Assembly: GCA_963837005.1 (NCBI GenBank)
Contig: CAWIMC010000013.1
Span: 372,001-436,000 of the forward strand
Reading direction: 5' to 3'
DNA: 64,000 bases
DNA from: CALDTK01 sp963837005
Lineage (GTDB): Bacteria > Bacteroidota > Bacteroidia > Chitinophagales > Saprospiraceae
The notes below the pieces were generated by a model. It searched no databases. It saw nothing but the letters and a program-made list of their open reading frames with translations, and was not told the origin of the DNA. Shown here in pieces: positions 52,767 through 62,500 of the stretch. The translations under genes and the position numbers were made by a program. Within the stretch, counting starts at the first letter, position 1. Each line of letters starts with the position of its first letter.

Positions 52767-55700
52767 TTAGAGGGATACGTCGAGGGTGAGGAGGAAAGAG
52801 CGAACGGCGGGGTAGGTAAAGCCACCGAAGCCGTCGGTCGAGTTGCCGTTGCCGTCGTTGCTCTCAGGGTCGAAGCCGCTGAAAGGTGTCGCGAGCAAGA
52901 GGTTGTTGCCAGTGAAGGTGAGGGCTGCCCCATCGACGAGCTTACCGTTGAACAGTTTTTGCGGAAGCTGGAACCGGAGCGCAGCGGTACGTAAGCGCAC
53001 CCAGTCGGCATCTTCGACGAAGTTCTCTGTGACGCCGCGGTAGACGTTGCGGTAGAAGCCGTTGCCGTAATTGACGCCGTCCGGGCCAACGCCCTGCCCG
53101 AGGAAGACAGGCTTGGTGTTGGGGGTACCGTCTGCGAGAACGCCGGGGAAGACCACCGTTTGGTCGCGGTCGAGGGTATAATCAGCGATCCCGAAGGCGG
53201 ACATAAAGTTGTCGAGCTGATTGTATTTCTGGACGCCCTGGCGGGTGTCGACGAGGAGGCGCAGGGACACGTTCTTGTAGGTAAACGTCGAGTTCAGGGC
53301 ACCGAACCAGTTGGGCTGCGTGTTGCCGAGGATCTTCTGCTCCGTCTCGACAACCGGGAAGCCGTTAGCTCCGATCACGATTGGGGCGTCGCGGTTGAGG
53401 ATCTTCGGTCCGGGGGCATCTCCGTCGACGGTGGGCTCGAAGCGCTTGTAGCTGCGGCCGTAGATATTGCCGTACGGCTGGCCCTCGACGAGGCGAATGC
53501 TGGCCGTCGCGCCAGCGTACCCAAACGAGGAGCCGATGAAGATGTCCTCGACGCCCTCAGTGATCTCCACCACCTCGTTGTAGTTGCGGGTGAAGTTGAC
53601 GCTCAGGTCCCACGAGAAGTCGTTGGTCTTGATGGGCGTCCCGCCGAGCACGACCTCGACGCCATTGTTGCGGATCGACCCGGCGTTCAGCACAAAGCTC
53701 GAGAAGCCGGTAGCGAGGCTCACCGGTACGGGAATGATCTGGTCGTTGGAGGTCGCGTCGTAGTAGTTGACCTCCAGGCGGGCGCGGTTGCGGAAGGCGC
53801 GTATCTCGACGCCAGCCTCGAAGGTGTTGGTACGCTCGGGTACGAGGGTATTGGACCCTCGTTGCGTACCCCTAGCCCAACCCGTGGTGCCGTCGATCGG
53901 GAAGCCAGCAGGGTTGGTGTAGACCGACTGTAGACGGTAAGGCTCAGTATCCTTACCGATACCAGCGTAGCTGACGCGGAGCTTACCGAAGTCGAAGTTG
54001 CGCGGGAGGTCGAGCAGTTCCGAGAAGACGATCGAGGCGCTTACCGATGGGTAGAAGAACGAGCGGTTGGCGATCGGGAGCGTACTCGAAAGATCGTTGC
54101 GGCCCGTGAGCGAGAGATAAACGGCGTTGCGGTAGCCCAACTGCATGTCGCCGTAGAAGCCAACAAGCCGACGTCGACGCTCGAAGGACTCGGTCGTGAT
54201 CTGGGCGGCGTTGTTGAGCGTGAACAGATCGAAGATGTCGAGTTCCTCGCCGCGGGTACTCACACGGTCGTAGCTGGAGTCAAATACATCGAAGCCACCG
54301 AGAAGTTGGAAGTCTAAGTCTTCATTGATTGGGAAGGCGAGGATACCGGTGATGTTGGAGGTAAGGTCGCGCGAGTCGATCCGGGTCTCCTCCACGAAGC
54401 CGTCGCCGTTGTCTTCGTGGGAATTTTCGTTGGCGAGGCCCTGTGGGGCTGGCGCGCGCAAGAGGCGACTGTCGGTATAGGCATCCAATCCGAGCACGTA
54501 GTTGAACCGCAGGTAATCTGTCGGCGCGTACGTGAAGCGGACATTGCTGATGTACCGGTTCACATCGTCGGTGTATTTGTTAGAAGCCGCGCCGTAGACG
54601 GGATTGTTGCCTCGCAGGCCGTCATTGCGGTAGCCGCGCATGGTGCCGTTGGGGAACTGGTAGTCCTGCACGTCGACGCGGGGTGCCCAGTACGTGAGGC
54701 TCTCGTTGTAGCGGTTGGCATTGACGCGATCGCCACCGGAGTTGATGAAGTTGACCGTACCTCCGAAAGTAAACTTGTCGCTGGCCTTGAATTCGCCCCC
54801 GACACGGAAGTTGGTGTTCTCGTAGGTGCTAAATGGCAATACGCCGTCGTGGCGCGCGTGCCCGACCGAGGTAAAAAAGGTAGCCTTCTCCGAGCCACCG
54901 GTGAGGCTCAAATTAGTCTGTACCTGGCGACCTTGCTGGTAGCCGTTCTCGTAGTTGTTGAACAGGTCGGGGTGATTAGCGTCGGCCGTATCGCGGACAG
55001 CGCTCACCGGCGGACCCCACGTCGGCCAGAAGGAGTTCGGGTCGTACTCCCCGAGGTAGCCCTGCGTATAGACGCGCTGCGTCTCGGGAGCTTTGTTGAG
55101 GTTTTCGATGCCCGCGGTTGTGGAGAAGTTGACCTTCAATTCGCCAGCTTGCCCGCGCTTGGTGGTGATAATGACGGCTCCATTGGCGGCACGAAGGCCA
55201 TAGAGCGCAGTCGCGGCCCCGCCCTTGAGGATCGAGATCGTCTCGACATCGTTGGGGTTAATGTCCGAGGCGCGGTTAGAGACATTCCGGAAGGATCCCC
55301 CGCCGGCGTCGATGGTTTCGTTACTGATCGGGATGCCATCCACCACGAAGAGAGGCTGATTGTTGGCGCTTGGGTCTAGGGAGTTAATGCCCCGGATGAT
55401 GATGCGCGCCGCCTGGCCAGGACCGCCACCCGACTGCGTAATTTGGACTCCGGCCGCCTGCCCTTGCAGTGCGGAGACGATATTGGTATTGCGCTGCTGG
55501 ATGAGTTGCTCGCCACTCACTTCTTCCACAGCATACCCTAGCGATTTTCGCTCGCGACTAATACCTAAACTGGTGACGACTACCTCGTTAAGGGCTACAC
55601 CTGCACCGAGGATGATGTCGAGAAAGGGCTCGTCGGCTACGCGAAGGGTCTGCGTAGCATACCCGGTGTAGCTCACGACGAGGCTGTCTCCAGGGCTGGC

Positions 55701-55889
55701 GGCGAGTTCGAATTTGCCGTCAATGTCGGTGACGGTGCCGGTGGCCGTACCGGCCAGGAGAATGTTAGCGCCTATGAGGGCCTCGCCACTTCGATCGGTG
55801 ATGCGGCCGCTGATTTGTTGGGCCAGCAAGCCTATGGTACCGAAGAGCAGCAGCCCCGCTACGAGCAGCAATTTAGTAGTGTAGTGCAT
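52767..55889 (-). CDS. SusC/RagA-family TonB-linked outer-membrane transporter
   Basis: 1,040 aa. A signal peptide precedes a carboxypeptidase-like domain (ISGRITDRSGEALIGANILL, GTVTDIDGKFEL), the TonB plug with the SusC signature (SALQGQAAGVQITQSGGGPG, IIIRGINSLDPSANNQPLFV) and a long beta-barrel ending in an aromatic-poor LLTLDVSL. It imports large nutrients with SusD using TonB energy. First of a two-gene operon, with a TACATTGC promoter-like element 25 nt upstream of the ATG. Confidence 0.96.
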   Translation of the reverse strand: MHYTTKLLLVAGLLLFGTIGLLAQQISGRITDRSGEALIGANILLAGTATGTVTDIDGKFELAASPGDSLVVSYTGYATQTLRVADEPFLDIILGAGVALNEVVVTSLGISRERKSLGYAVEEVSGEQLIQQRNTNIVSALQGQAAGVQITQSGGGPGQAARIIIRGINSLDPSANNQPLFVVDGIPISNETIDAGGGSFRNVSNRASDINPNDVETISILKGGAATALYGLRAANGAVIITTKRGQAGELKVNFSTTAGIENLNKAPETQRVYTQGYLGEYDPNSFWPTWGPPVSAVRDTADANHPDLFNNYENGYQQGRQVQTNLSLTGGSEKATFFTSVGHARHDGVLPFSTYENTNFRVGGEFKASDKFTFGGTVNFINSGGDRVNANRYNESLTYWAPRVDVQDYQFPNGTMRGYRNDGLRGNNPVYGAASNKYTDDVNRYISNVRFTYAPTDYLRFNYVLGLDAYTDSRLLRAPAPQGLANENSHEDNGDGFVEETRIDSRDLTSNITGILAFPINEDLDFQLLGGFDVFDSSYDRVSTRGEELDIFDLFTLNNAAQITTESFERRRRLVGFYGDMQLGYRNAVYLSLTGRNDLSSTLPIANRSFFYPSVSASIVFSELLDLPRNFDFGKLRVSYAGIGKDTEPYRLQSVYTNPAGFPIDGTTGWARGTQRGSNTLVPERTNTFEAGVEIRAFRNRARLEVNYYDATSNDQIIPVPVSLATGFSSFVLNAGSIRNNGVEVVLGGTPIKTNDFSWDLSVNFTRNYNEVVEITEGVEDIFIGSSFGYAGATASIRLVEGQPYGNIYGRSYKRFEPTVDGDAPGPKILNRDAPIVIGANGFPVVETEQKILGNTQPNWFGALNSTFTYKNVSLRLLVDTRQGVQKYNQLDNFMSAFGIADYTLDRDQTVVFPGVLADGTPNTKPVFLGQGVGPDGVNYGNGFYRNVYRGVTENFVEDADWVRLRTAALRFQLPQKLFNGKLVDGAALTFTGNNLLLATPFSGFDPESNDGNGNSTDGFGGFTYPAVRSFLLTLDVSL

Positions 55890-55913
55890 AGCTTTTTGTG
55901 ATGGTTTGTTTGG

Positions 55914-55921
55914 GCAATGTA
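55914..55921 (-). promoter_or_regulatory. TACATTGC promoter-like element of susC
   Basis: A TAnnTTTG-class element on the minus strand, 25 nt before the SusC ATG. The rest of 55922-56242 holds an exact dispersed-motif copy (56021-56032) and no recognised gene. Confidence 0.4.
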
Positions 55922-56242
55922 GGGCGGGACTTAAATTTTTCGGTAGGGTATCCAGAAATCAGTGTTGCGAGAGCACGGCCTCTCGTGTGGAAAACGGCTG
56001 TTTGTGTTGGCAGGGATAGCTTTCGCCAAAACATGTTTCGTGCGTTCGGTCGAGTGTACCTCGTTGCGCCGGTCCGAGTGTTGTTCGTTTAGGCGGGCGC
56101 GTCTTTTCCCGGCGCGTCGCTCACGCACCTCACAAATTAGCTCTCGGACCTACGGCCCTGTCGGGACGTGGGATCTAGTCTCGGCGGTCTCTGCGTTCCG
56201 GTCCACCAAACAACCCAACACCCCGCCAGCGTTACCCCCAGC

Positions 56243-56914
56243 ATGTGTGGACGCTACTCCCAGACCATGACTCCCCACCAGATCGAGGAGGCCTTCGGCC
56301 CCGTGACGGTACCCGACGACCTGACGCCGAACTACAATGTCGCCCCGACCCAGTTCGCCCCCGTCATTACGAATCGCAACCCGCAGCAGGTCGAGCTCTT
56401 CGAGTGGGGCTTAGTGCCCTTCTGGAGCAAGGACGGCAAGAACAACGCCCGCATGATCAACGCTCGCTCGGAGGGGATCTTAGACAAGCCGAGTTTTCGC
56501 AAGCCTGTGCGCGAGCGGCGGTGCCTGGTGCTGGCCGACAGCTTTTACGAGTGGCGCCGCGAGGGCAAGGCCAAGCAGCCCTACCGTATCCAGATGCCTA
56601 GTGAGAAGGAACCCGTCGTGTTTGCGGGCATCTGGGAGTACTGGCAGGACAAAGACAACGACGAGCACGAGAAGCTCACCTTCTCGATCATCACCACGGC
56701 GCCCAACGCGGAGATGTCACCGATCCACAACCGCATGCCGGTGGTTTTGGCGAAAGCCGACCTCAGAGAAGCCTGGCTCTCCGACCTCACCGAGGGCGAC
56801 ATCACCGAATTGCTCCGGACGCCTGCCGACGGAACACTCCAACTCTACCCCGTCTCGCAGCTTGTCAACAGCGTACGCAACAATGGCCCGGAACTGCACG
56901 AGTCGCTGGAATAG
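56243..56914 (+). CDS. SOS response-associated peptidase (SRAP, HMCES/YedK family)
   Basis: 223 aa from ATG 56243, chosen because processing must expose Cys2 (MCGRY). SRAP landmarks are LTPNYNVAPTQFAPVI, WGLVPFWSKD, NARSEG (active-site Asn), CLVLADSFYEW, FAGIWEYW and the His of IHNRMPVVL. The protein forms a thiazolidine crosslink with abasic sites in single-stranded DNA and protects them. A dispersed-motif copy falls at VLAKA (56744-56755), right after the conserved HNRMP. It stands alone upstream of dnaN. Confidence 0.95.
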   Translation: MCGRYSQTMTPHQIEEAFGPVTVPDDLTPNYNVAPTQFAPVITNRNPQQVELFEWGLVPFWSKDGKNNARMINARSEGILDKPSFRKPVRERRCLVLADSFYEWRREGKAKQPYRIQMPSEKEPVVFAGIWEYWQDKDNDEHEKLTFSIITTAPNAEMSPIHNRMPVVLAKADLREAWLSDLTEGDITELLRTPADGTLQLYPVSQLVNSVRNNGPELHESLE

Positions 56915-57034
56915 GCGTCGCCGTTGACCTGTGGGGACTACCTGGATTTAGGGAGGGTGATTTTCCCCACCCAGAGGCCCACCTGCCAACACAGCGCGGG
57001 CAAAACCCCCTCCGCCCCCCGCCCGACCCCGGCC

Positions 57035-57042
57035 TACTTTAG
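57035..57042 (+). promoter_or_regulatory. TACTTTAG promoter-like element of dnaN
   Basis: A TAnnTTTG-class element 21 nt before the dnaN ATG. Confidence 0.4.
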
Positions 57043-57063
57043 CGCCCTACTCGCAGAGCCACT

Positions 57064-58176
57064 ATGAAATTCACGATCTCCTCCGGGACCCTCCAAAAGC
57101 AACTCAACCTCGCCAACGGTGCCATCGCCACCAATCCGGTCGTCCCGATCCTGGAGAACTTCGTCTTCCGGACCGAGGGCAACGATTTGATCATCATGGC
57201 CACCGACCTAGAGACGAGCGTCGTGGCGCACACCGAGGTCCAGGCCGACGAGGACTTCGCGGTGGCCGTTCCGGCCAAGCTGCTCGTCGATACCCTCAAG
57301 GCCTTGCCGGAGCAGCCGGTGACCTTCGACGTGGACGATAAATTTTCGATTCAGCTCACGAGCGCCTACGGAAAGTACCGCCTGGCCGGAGCCGACGCCG
57401 CTGATTTCCCTCGCCTTCCCGTCGCGGAAGATGTCGAGAAGCTGAGCATCTCGGTAGCGGTCTTAGAGCGGGCGATCAACAAGACGCTCTTCGCGACGAC
57501 GACCGACGAGTTGCGCCCCGCCATGATGGGGGTCTTCTTCGAAGTGGACGGCTCGGAGATCAACTTTGTGGCTACGGACGCCCACAAGCTCGTCAAGTTC
57601 AGTGCGCAGGAGCTAACCGGGGACGCCTCCGGGACCTTCATCGTGCCGCGCAAGGGCCTCACCCTGCTCAAGACCGCGCTACACGGCTCGGACGAGGTGA
57701 TGATGTCTTTCAACAAGAAGCACGCCTTCTTCGAGATCGGGAAGACCAAGGTGACCTGCCTGCTGATCAACGCCAACTTCCCGGACTACAACAACGTCAT
57801 CCCAAAGGACAACCCGAAGACGCTCACCGTCGATCGGGCCGACCTCCAAAGTTCGCTGCGCCGCATCGCGCTGTACGCCAACCGCACGACCAATCAAGTG
57901 CAGCTCGACTTGAGCCCCGGAAGTCTCACGCTCACCGGTCGCGACGCCGACTACAACTCAGAAGCTACCGAGCAGCTCACGTGCACCTTTGAGGGCGAGC
58001 CGCTCAAGATCGCGTTCAACGCTAAGTTCTTGCAGGAGATGCTAGGTGCCCTCAACGCCGAGACGATCACGATGAAGTTTAGTGAGCCCAATCGAGCCGC
58101 CATCATGCTCCCGAGCACCGAAGACGAGCACGAGCAGACCCTCATGCTGGTAATGCCGGTAATGGTGCATTATTAA
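57064..58176 (+). CDS. dnaN: DNA polymerase III subunit beta (sliding clamp)
   Basis: 370 aa, full length. Three clamp domains are recognisable: MKFTISSGTLQKQLNLANGA, NDLIIMATDLETSVVAHTEV, FEVDGSEINFVATDAHKLVK and, at the C-terminus, the MLVMPVMVHY tail typical of Bacteroidota clamps. It forms the ring that tethers polymerase III. No dnaA, recF or gyrB lies next to it, so the classical origin cluster is not present here. No odd features. Confidence 0.97.
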   Translation: MKFTISSGTLQKQLNLANGAIATNPVVPILENFVFRTEGNDLIIMATDLETSVVAHTEVQADEDFAVAVPAKLLVDTLKALPEQPVTFDVDDKFSIQLTSAYGKYRLAGADAADFPRLPVAEDVEKLSISVAVLERAINKTLFATTTDELRPAMMGVFFEVDGSEINFVATDAHKLVKFSAQELTGDASGTFIVPRKGLTLLKTALHGSDEVMMSFNKKHAFFEIGKTKVTCLLINANFPDYNNVIPKDNPKTLTVDRADLQSSLRRIALYANRTTNQVQLDLSPGSLTLTGRDADYNSEATEQLTCTFEGEPLKIAFNAKFLQEMLGALNAETITMKFSEPNRAAIMLPSTEDEHEQTLMLVMPVMVHY

Positions 58177-58212
58177 AAGGCAGGGCGGCTTTGCCTAAGA
58201 AAAAGCTCCTTG

Positions 58213-59274
58213 CTACCACCGGTGCGTCCGTCCGCTGAGCGGATCTTGCAAGAGGGCGTACCGTTCTTTCGAGCCCGCCGACTTCCGACTGTGCACCTGC
58301 ACCGCGACACCGAGTGCGCCCCACCCGTGGTTGCGGCCGGCCTTGATCTCGCGGGTTTGGAAGGTGCGGCTGTAGTGAATCACCCAGTTGCCGATCCGCC
58401 CCTGGATACCCACGTCCATACGCCCCACCACCGGGTCGACCTCGCGGTAGCCTAGCGTGTACGGACTCTCGCTGAAGACGCCGCCCTGTAGTGTCGCGTC
58501 GTGAAAAGGCAGCAGCACCTGCGGTGCCACGAAGGCTGCCAGAAAAGGCCAGCCAAAGCGCGCTTCCCCGCCGGCACTGAGGCGTGTTCGGAACGTACCG
58601 AGTCGCGCCTCGGCCTCCGCGTCTACGCTTAGGTGAGGTCGCTGCACCAGGTTTTGGCGAAAGCCCACACTCACGTCGGCGAGCACGTCATTGCCGATCT
58701 GGTAGCGCCACCCCATCGGAGCCTCGTCGTTGATGAAGCGGTGGATGGAGCGCTGCTGCTCTTCGCCCTTGGCCTGTGGCCCGATGATACCGAGGAGGGC
58801 TTCGTAGGTCCATTGTTGGTTAGGGCGTTGGTGCCTTTCTGCAAAACGTCCGCGTACCCCGACGTACAGCGTCCCGGCGTAAGGTCTGTCGCCCCAGCGG
58901 AGTTCGGGGTCGGCGATACTGGTCGGCGTGTAGCCTTCCTGGCCGGCGAAAAAGCTCAGCTTCGACGTGCCATAGCTGGCGTAGATGCCCTGCGTAAAGT
59001 AGTAATCCGTGGCCGCGAAGTAGTCGTTGGCGTAGCGAAGTTGGAACAGCGGCCGCTCGCGAGTGACTTCAGCGGGCGCGACTGCGGGCTGGGCGGAGGT
59101 TTGGCCCCAGGTGTCGACGGCTAGGCAGGGGCAGACCAGTGACAGCAGGAGGAGCGGCAGAGAATGAATGAGCGTTCGGATGGCGGCAAAATTACCGGCT
59201 CCGGGGTCTGGTAGCTGTTCACCTTTGGTATGGCAGCCGATAGAAGGGCGTTCGGCGGGCCTAACGATTCCCAA
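58213..59274 (-). CDS. LpxR-like lipid A deacylase family (DUF2219) outer-membrane protein
   Basis: About 315-350 aa depending on the start. A hydrophobic signal (LIHSLPLLLLSLVCPCLAV) precedes the LpxR signature (FQLRYANDYFAATDYYFTQG), with the Asn/Asp and Thr-Asp active-site area, then DRPYAGTLYVG, GPQAKGEEQQRSIHRFI and GWRYQIGNDVLADV. It forms a 12-strand barrel that can remove 3'-acyl chains of lipid A. The start is uncertain: no ATG precedes the signal in frame, and TTG 59274 gives the longest form. Dispersed-motif copy GFRQN at 58651. Confidence 0.87.
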   Translation of the reverse strand: MGIVRPAERPSIGCHTKGEQLPDPGAGNFAAIRTLIHSLPLLLLSLVCPCLAVDTWGQTSAQPAVAPAEVTRERPLFQLRYANDYFAATDYYFTQGIYASYGTSKLSFFAGQEGYTPTSIADPELRWGDRPYAGTLYVGVRGRFAERHQRPNQQWTYEALLGIIGPQAKGEEQQRSIHRFINDEAPMGWRYQIGNDVLADVSVGFRQNLVQRPHLSVDAEAEARLGTFRTRLSAGGEARFGWPFLAAFVAPQVLLPFHDATLQGGVFSESPYTLGYREVDPVVGRMDVGIQGRIGNWVIHYSRTFQTREIKAGRNHGWGALGVAVQVHSRKSAGSKERYALLQDPLSGRTHRW

Positions 59275-59316
59275 ATACAGGGGCCTCGCTGATCGATGTA
59301 AGGGGCTAAAGACTCC

Positions 59317-59378
59317 GCCGACACCCGTCGGCTGGATTGCTGTCCGGCGGGCCGCCCTCTGGGGTGGTCCGCCTTTTT
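59317..59378 (+). terminator. Two hairpins followed by T5 in the gap before the CHAT gene
   Basis: GCCGAC-ACCC-GTCGGC (59317-59332) is followed by a GGCGG...CCGCC stem (59346-59373) ending in TTTTT. It sits about 140 nt upstream of ATG 59517. It could be an attenuator in the leader or a terminator of short upstream RNA; the evidence is structural only. Confidence 0.35.
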
Positions 59379-59516
59379 GTGCTCCCCCCAGCAGAAAGCC
59401 TAAAAAAAAGATAGGGGTGTGTGACCCTTTCTCGCATAGAATTACGGTAGCACGTACGCGGAGTCACCAGCTGTGGTCCGATCCGGAAGTCGGAGGCTCT
59501 CGCAAATCAGTCCGGA

Positions 59517-62500
59517 ATGAGAAAACACATTATTTACCTCCTTGCTGTAGGCTGCCTGTTGGTCGCCTTTCGGCAAAACGGACTGTGTGCGAAGGGGAAA
59601 GCCACTGTACGCGCAGGCGGACAGCCTATACGCTGCTGCCGTATATCCAGAAGCCCAGGTAGCTTGGGAAGCGGCAGCCAAGGTCCTCGAGGCCGAGCGC
59701 TCGCTGGACAGTGCGGCGCGGGCCATCTATTTTGGATTCAAGTGCGATTGGCAGCGTGGCGACTTGAGCGCAATGAAAGCGTACAATCAGCAAGTCTTAA
59801 CACCTGTCATGAAGCGGATCGGCACACCACTCGGGGGAGCCTACATTGAGGACGCCGCCGCGTCGATCGCGTTTAAGGAGTACGACTTCTCCAGCTGCGA
59901 ACAGCACTTGAATGCAGCATTCGAATTGTTTAAGCAAGCGAACGCGCTCGGCCTGGATGAGGCCATCTCTAACCGTAGCCTCCTGGCTGTCATCTACGTG
60001 GCGCTCGGGAGGAGTCCAGACAGTGCCATTGTGTTCGCGCAGCAGGCTGTCGATTTAGCGACGCTCTACCACGCAGCGTGCTCCAAACCGATTGCGTACG
60101 CCAATCTTACCCTGGGCTTGACGCTTTACATGAAGGAAGACATGGCATCCTCCATCCGGGCGTATCAGCAAGCTTATCAAATTTTCGCGGAGATTCTTCC
60201 GCCACGACACCCGCACATCGTGACGGTCAATACCAATCTCGCGGAGATGCACGCCGAGATGAATCACCCCACGCAGGCGCTCTACTTCTCGGGCGTCGCA
60301 ATCGAAAACTGCCGCGATCAGGACATCTACCAACAGGCAGAAGCCTACTATCGCCACGGCAAGGTGTTGGCCCAACTCGATCTTCCAGTCCAAGCGAGGT
60401 ACTACCTCGCGAAGGCGCGCGACATCTATCGCAACTCCCTTCCAGAGCACCGCCTCCAAGAGATTAATACGGTGGTCACGATGCTCGGTAGTCTAGTGAC
60501 TATGGGCGACGTAGTAGGTGCCGGGAAAATGCTCGATACCCTAGCAGCCCTCAATGCAAGCAAGGACGATCTGTCAGACTTTACGGAAGTAAATTTTCTA
60601 GAACAACAAGGCATCGTCTACCGCCTTCAAGGTCTCGACGCGGAAAGCCTGCACACCTACCAGCAGATGCTCGCGCTCGTAAAGCAAAAGTTGGACATAT
60701 CTACCTACCGGTACCGATCTACTTACCAGCAACTCGGTCTAAGCTTCCTGGCGGCGGGACAATTGGACAGCGCCCAACACTACTACTGCCTGGCCGAACC
60801 ATATATCCTCGAAGAAGGACAGGAGGCATTAGACTGGGTGATCGACTTCCGGCTACTCGGTATTGAGATCGCGACTCAGCGGGCGGATTACCAGGGCGCT
60901 GCTCAACAATTGCTAAGTTTGCTCAACCGCTACGCCTCGGCCTCCACGCAAGACAAGGTGCAGCCGATGCTCTTCCAGGTCGTCACGGCGGCGCAGCTTT
61001 TGTACGCCGCTGCCCCGGATTGGCAAACACGCGAACTCTTCCTGCGCAGCGTCCGCGCCAGCGATCACCTCTTGACGGTCAATTACTCCCTCCTCGCCGC
61101 CGAGCGCTGGACGCCTTCCTTCATCGATGACCTGCGTAACATCTACACGGATGCCGCCTTTGCGGCCGCGGAGCAGTGCGCCGCCAGCGCGGCTGCCCCC
61201 GCAGGTGGATATTGGTGCACACTCGCCGTGCGTTACGCCGACCTCCCACGGGCGCTGGCCCTGCGGCGGCGCGGCGCGGAGCTGGCGGCGGGACTACGCG
61301 CCGGCATTCCGGACTCCCTCGTCGAGCGCGGGCAGTACCTCCAGCGCCGCCAGGCCTCTTTGCGACACAGCGAAATGGACAGTAGCCGACGTGTGGAAGA
61401 ACTGGCCGCCCTGCGCGAGACGACTGCCGAGTACGAGACCGAACTCCGCTTTCGCTACCCACAGTACTACCAGTCGGTACTGAGTCCTCTCGCACTCGAT
61501 GTTGCGGCCCTGCGGCGGCAGGCCAGCGCCGAGGATGCGCTTTACGTGAGCTACCTCGTTGATTCGGTGGCACAAAGAATGCTCGTCTGTGCGGTCGATG
61601 GCAGCGGGAAGGACGAGATTCGGGTGGTGGCTCACGGCCCCGCTCAGATTGCGATGATCACAGGTTTGAAGGCTGAACTTGCCCGGCAGGGTAGCGAAAG
61701 ACTCGTTGAACTCGGGTACGGATTGTACGAGCAGTACGTGGCGCCAGTTTTGCCGAAAGGCGACCGCAAGCAGGCGATCATCATTGCCAGCGACGGTGAT
61801 TTGGCAGGCTTGCCCTTTGCCGCCTTGCTAACCGATACGCCTACTCCAGGAGCGAAGATGTCTGCATGGCCCTGGCTGGGACTGCGTTACAGAGTGAGCT
61901 ACACGGACGCGCTGGCAAGCGCGCAGCAGCCGGCCGCCGCAAAGACTAGGGCAAGGTCTCGTGGCTCCAATGCGCTCGAAATTACCTGCGTGGCCCCAGG
62001 TTTTGAAGAGGCGGCTGGACCTTCACGCGCAATATCGACAGGTCTCGGGACAGGCGCTTCGGAACAGATGATGCGTACGCCGTGGACGCTCGCCCTCGGG
62101 AAGCTGCTCGGCGAGCGCTACGGCGCGACGGTACTTACGGCGAGGGCGCCACCGAGCGAGCGTTCGTAGGCGCCTACGCCGAGCACGACATCGTGCACCT
62201 CGGCACGCACGCCTTCCTCGACGACGAGACGCCCGCTGCGCTCATACTTCGCCCTCACGCCCACCTCCGCTGCGCGCGACGACGACGGACGGCTGTATCG
62301 CCTACGAGATCTACGGGCTGACGGGCGAGGCGCGCCTGGCGGTATTGCCGGCGTGCGGCTCGGGAGCGGGCGAGTTTCGGAGGGGCGAAGGGACGCTGTC
62401 GCTGGCGACGGCGTTTCGAAACTCGGGGTGCCCGACGGTCGTGCAGTCGTTCTGGTCGATCGACGACCAGCAGACCAACGCTTTGCTCGAGCCCTTCTAC

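Noticed and set aside
57064..58176. Chromosomal origin next to dnaN
   Set aside because: There is no dnaA, recF or gyrB and no obvious cluster of DnaA boxes; the flanks are SRAP and LpxR-like genes.
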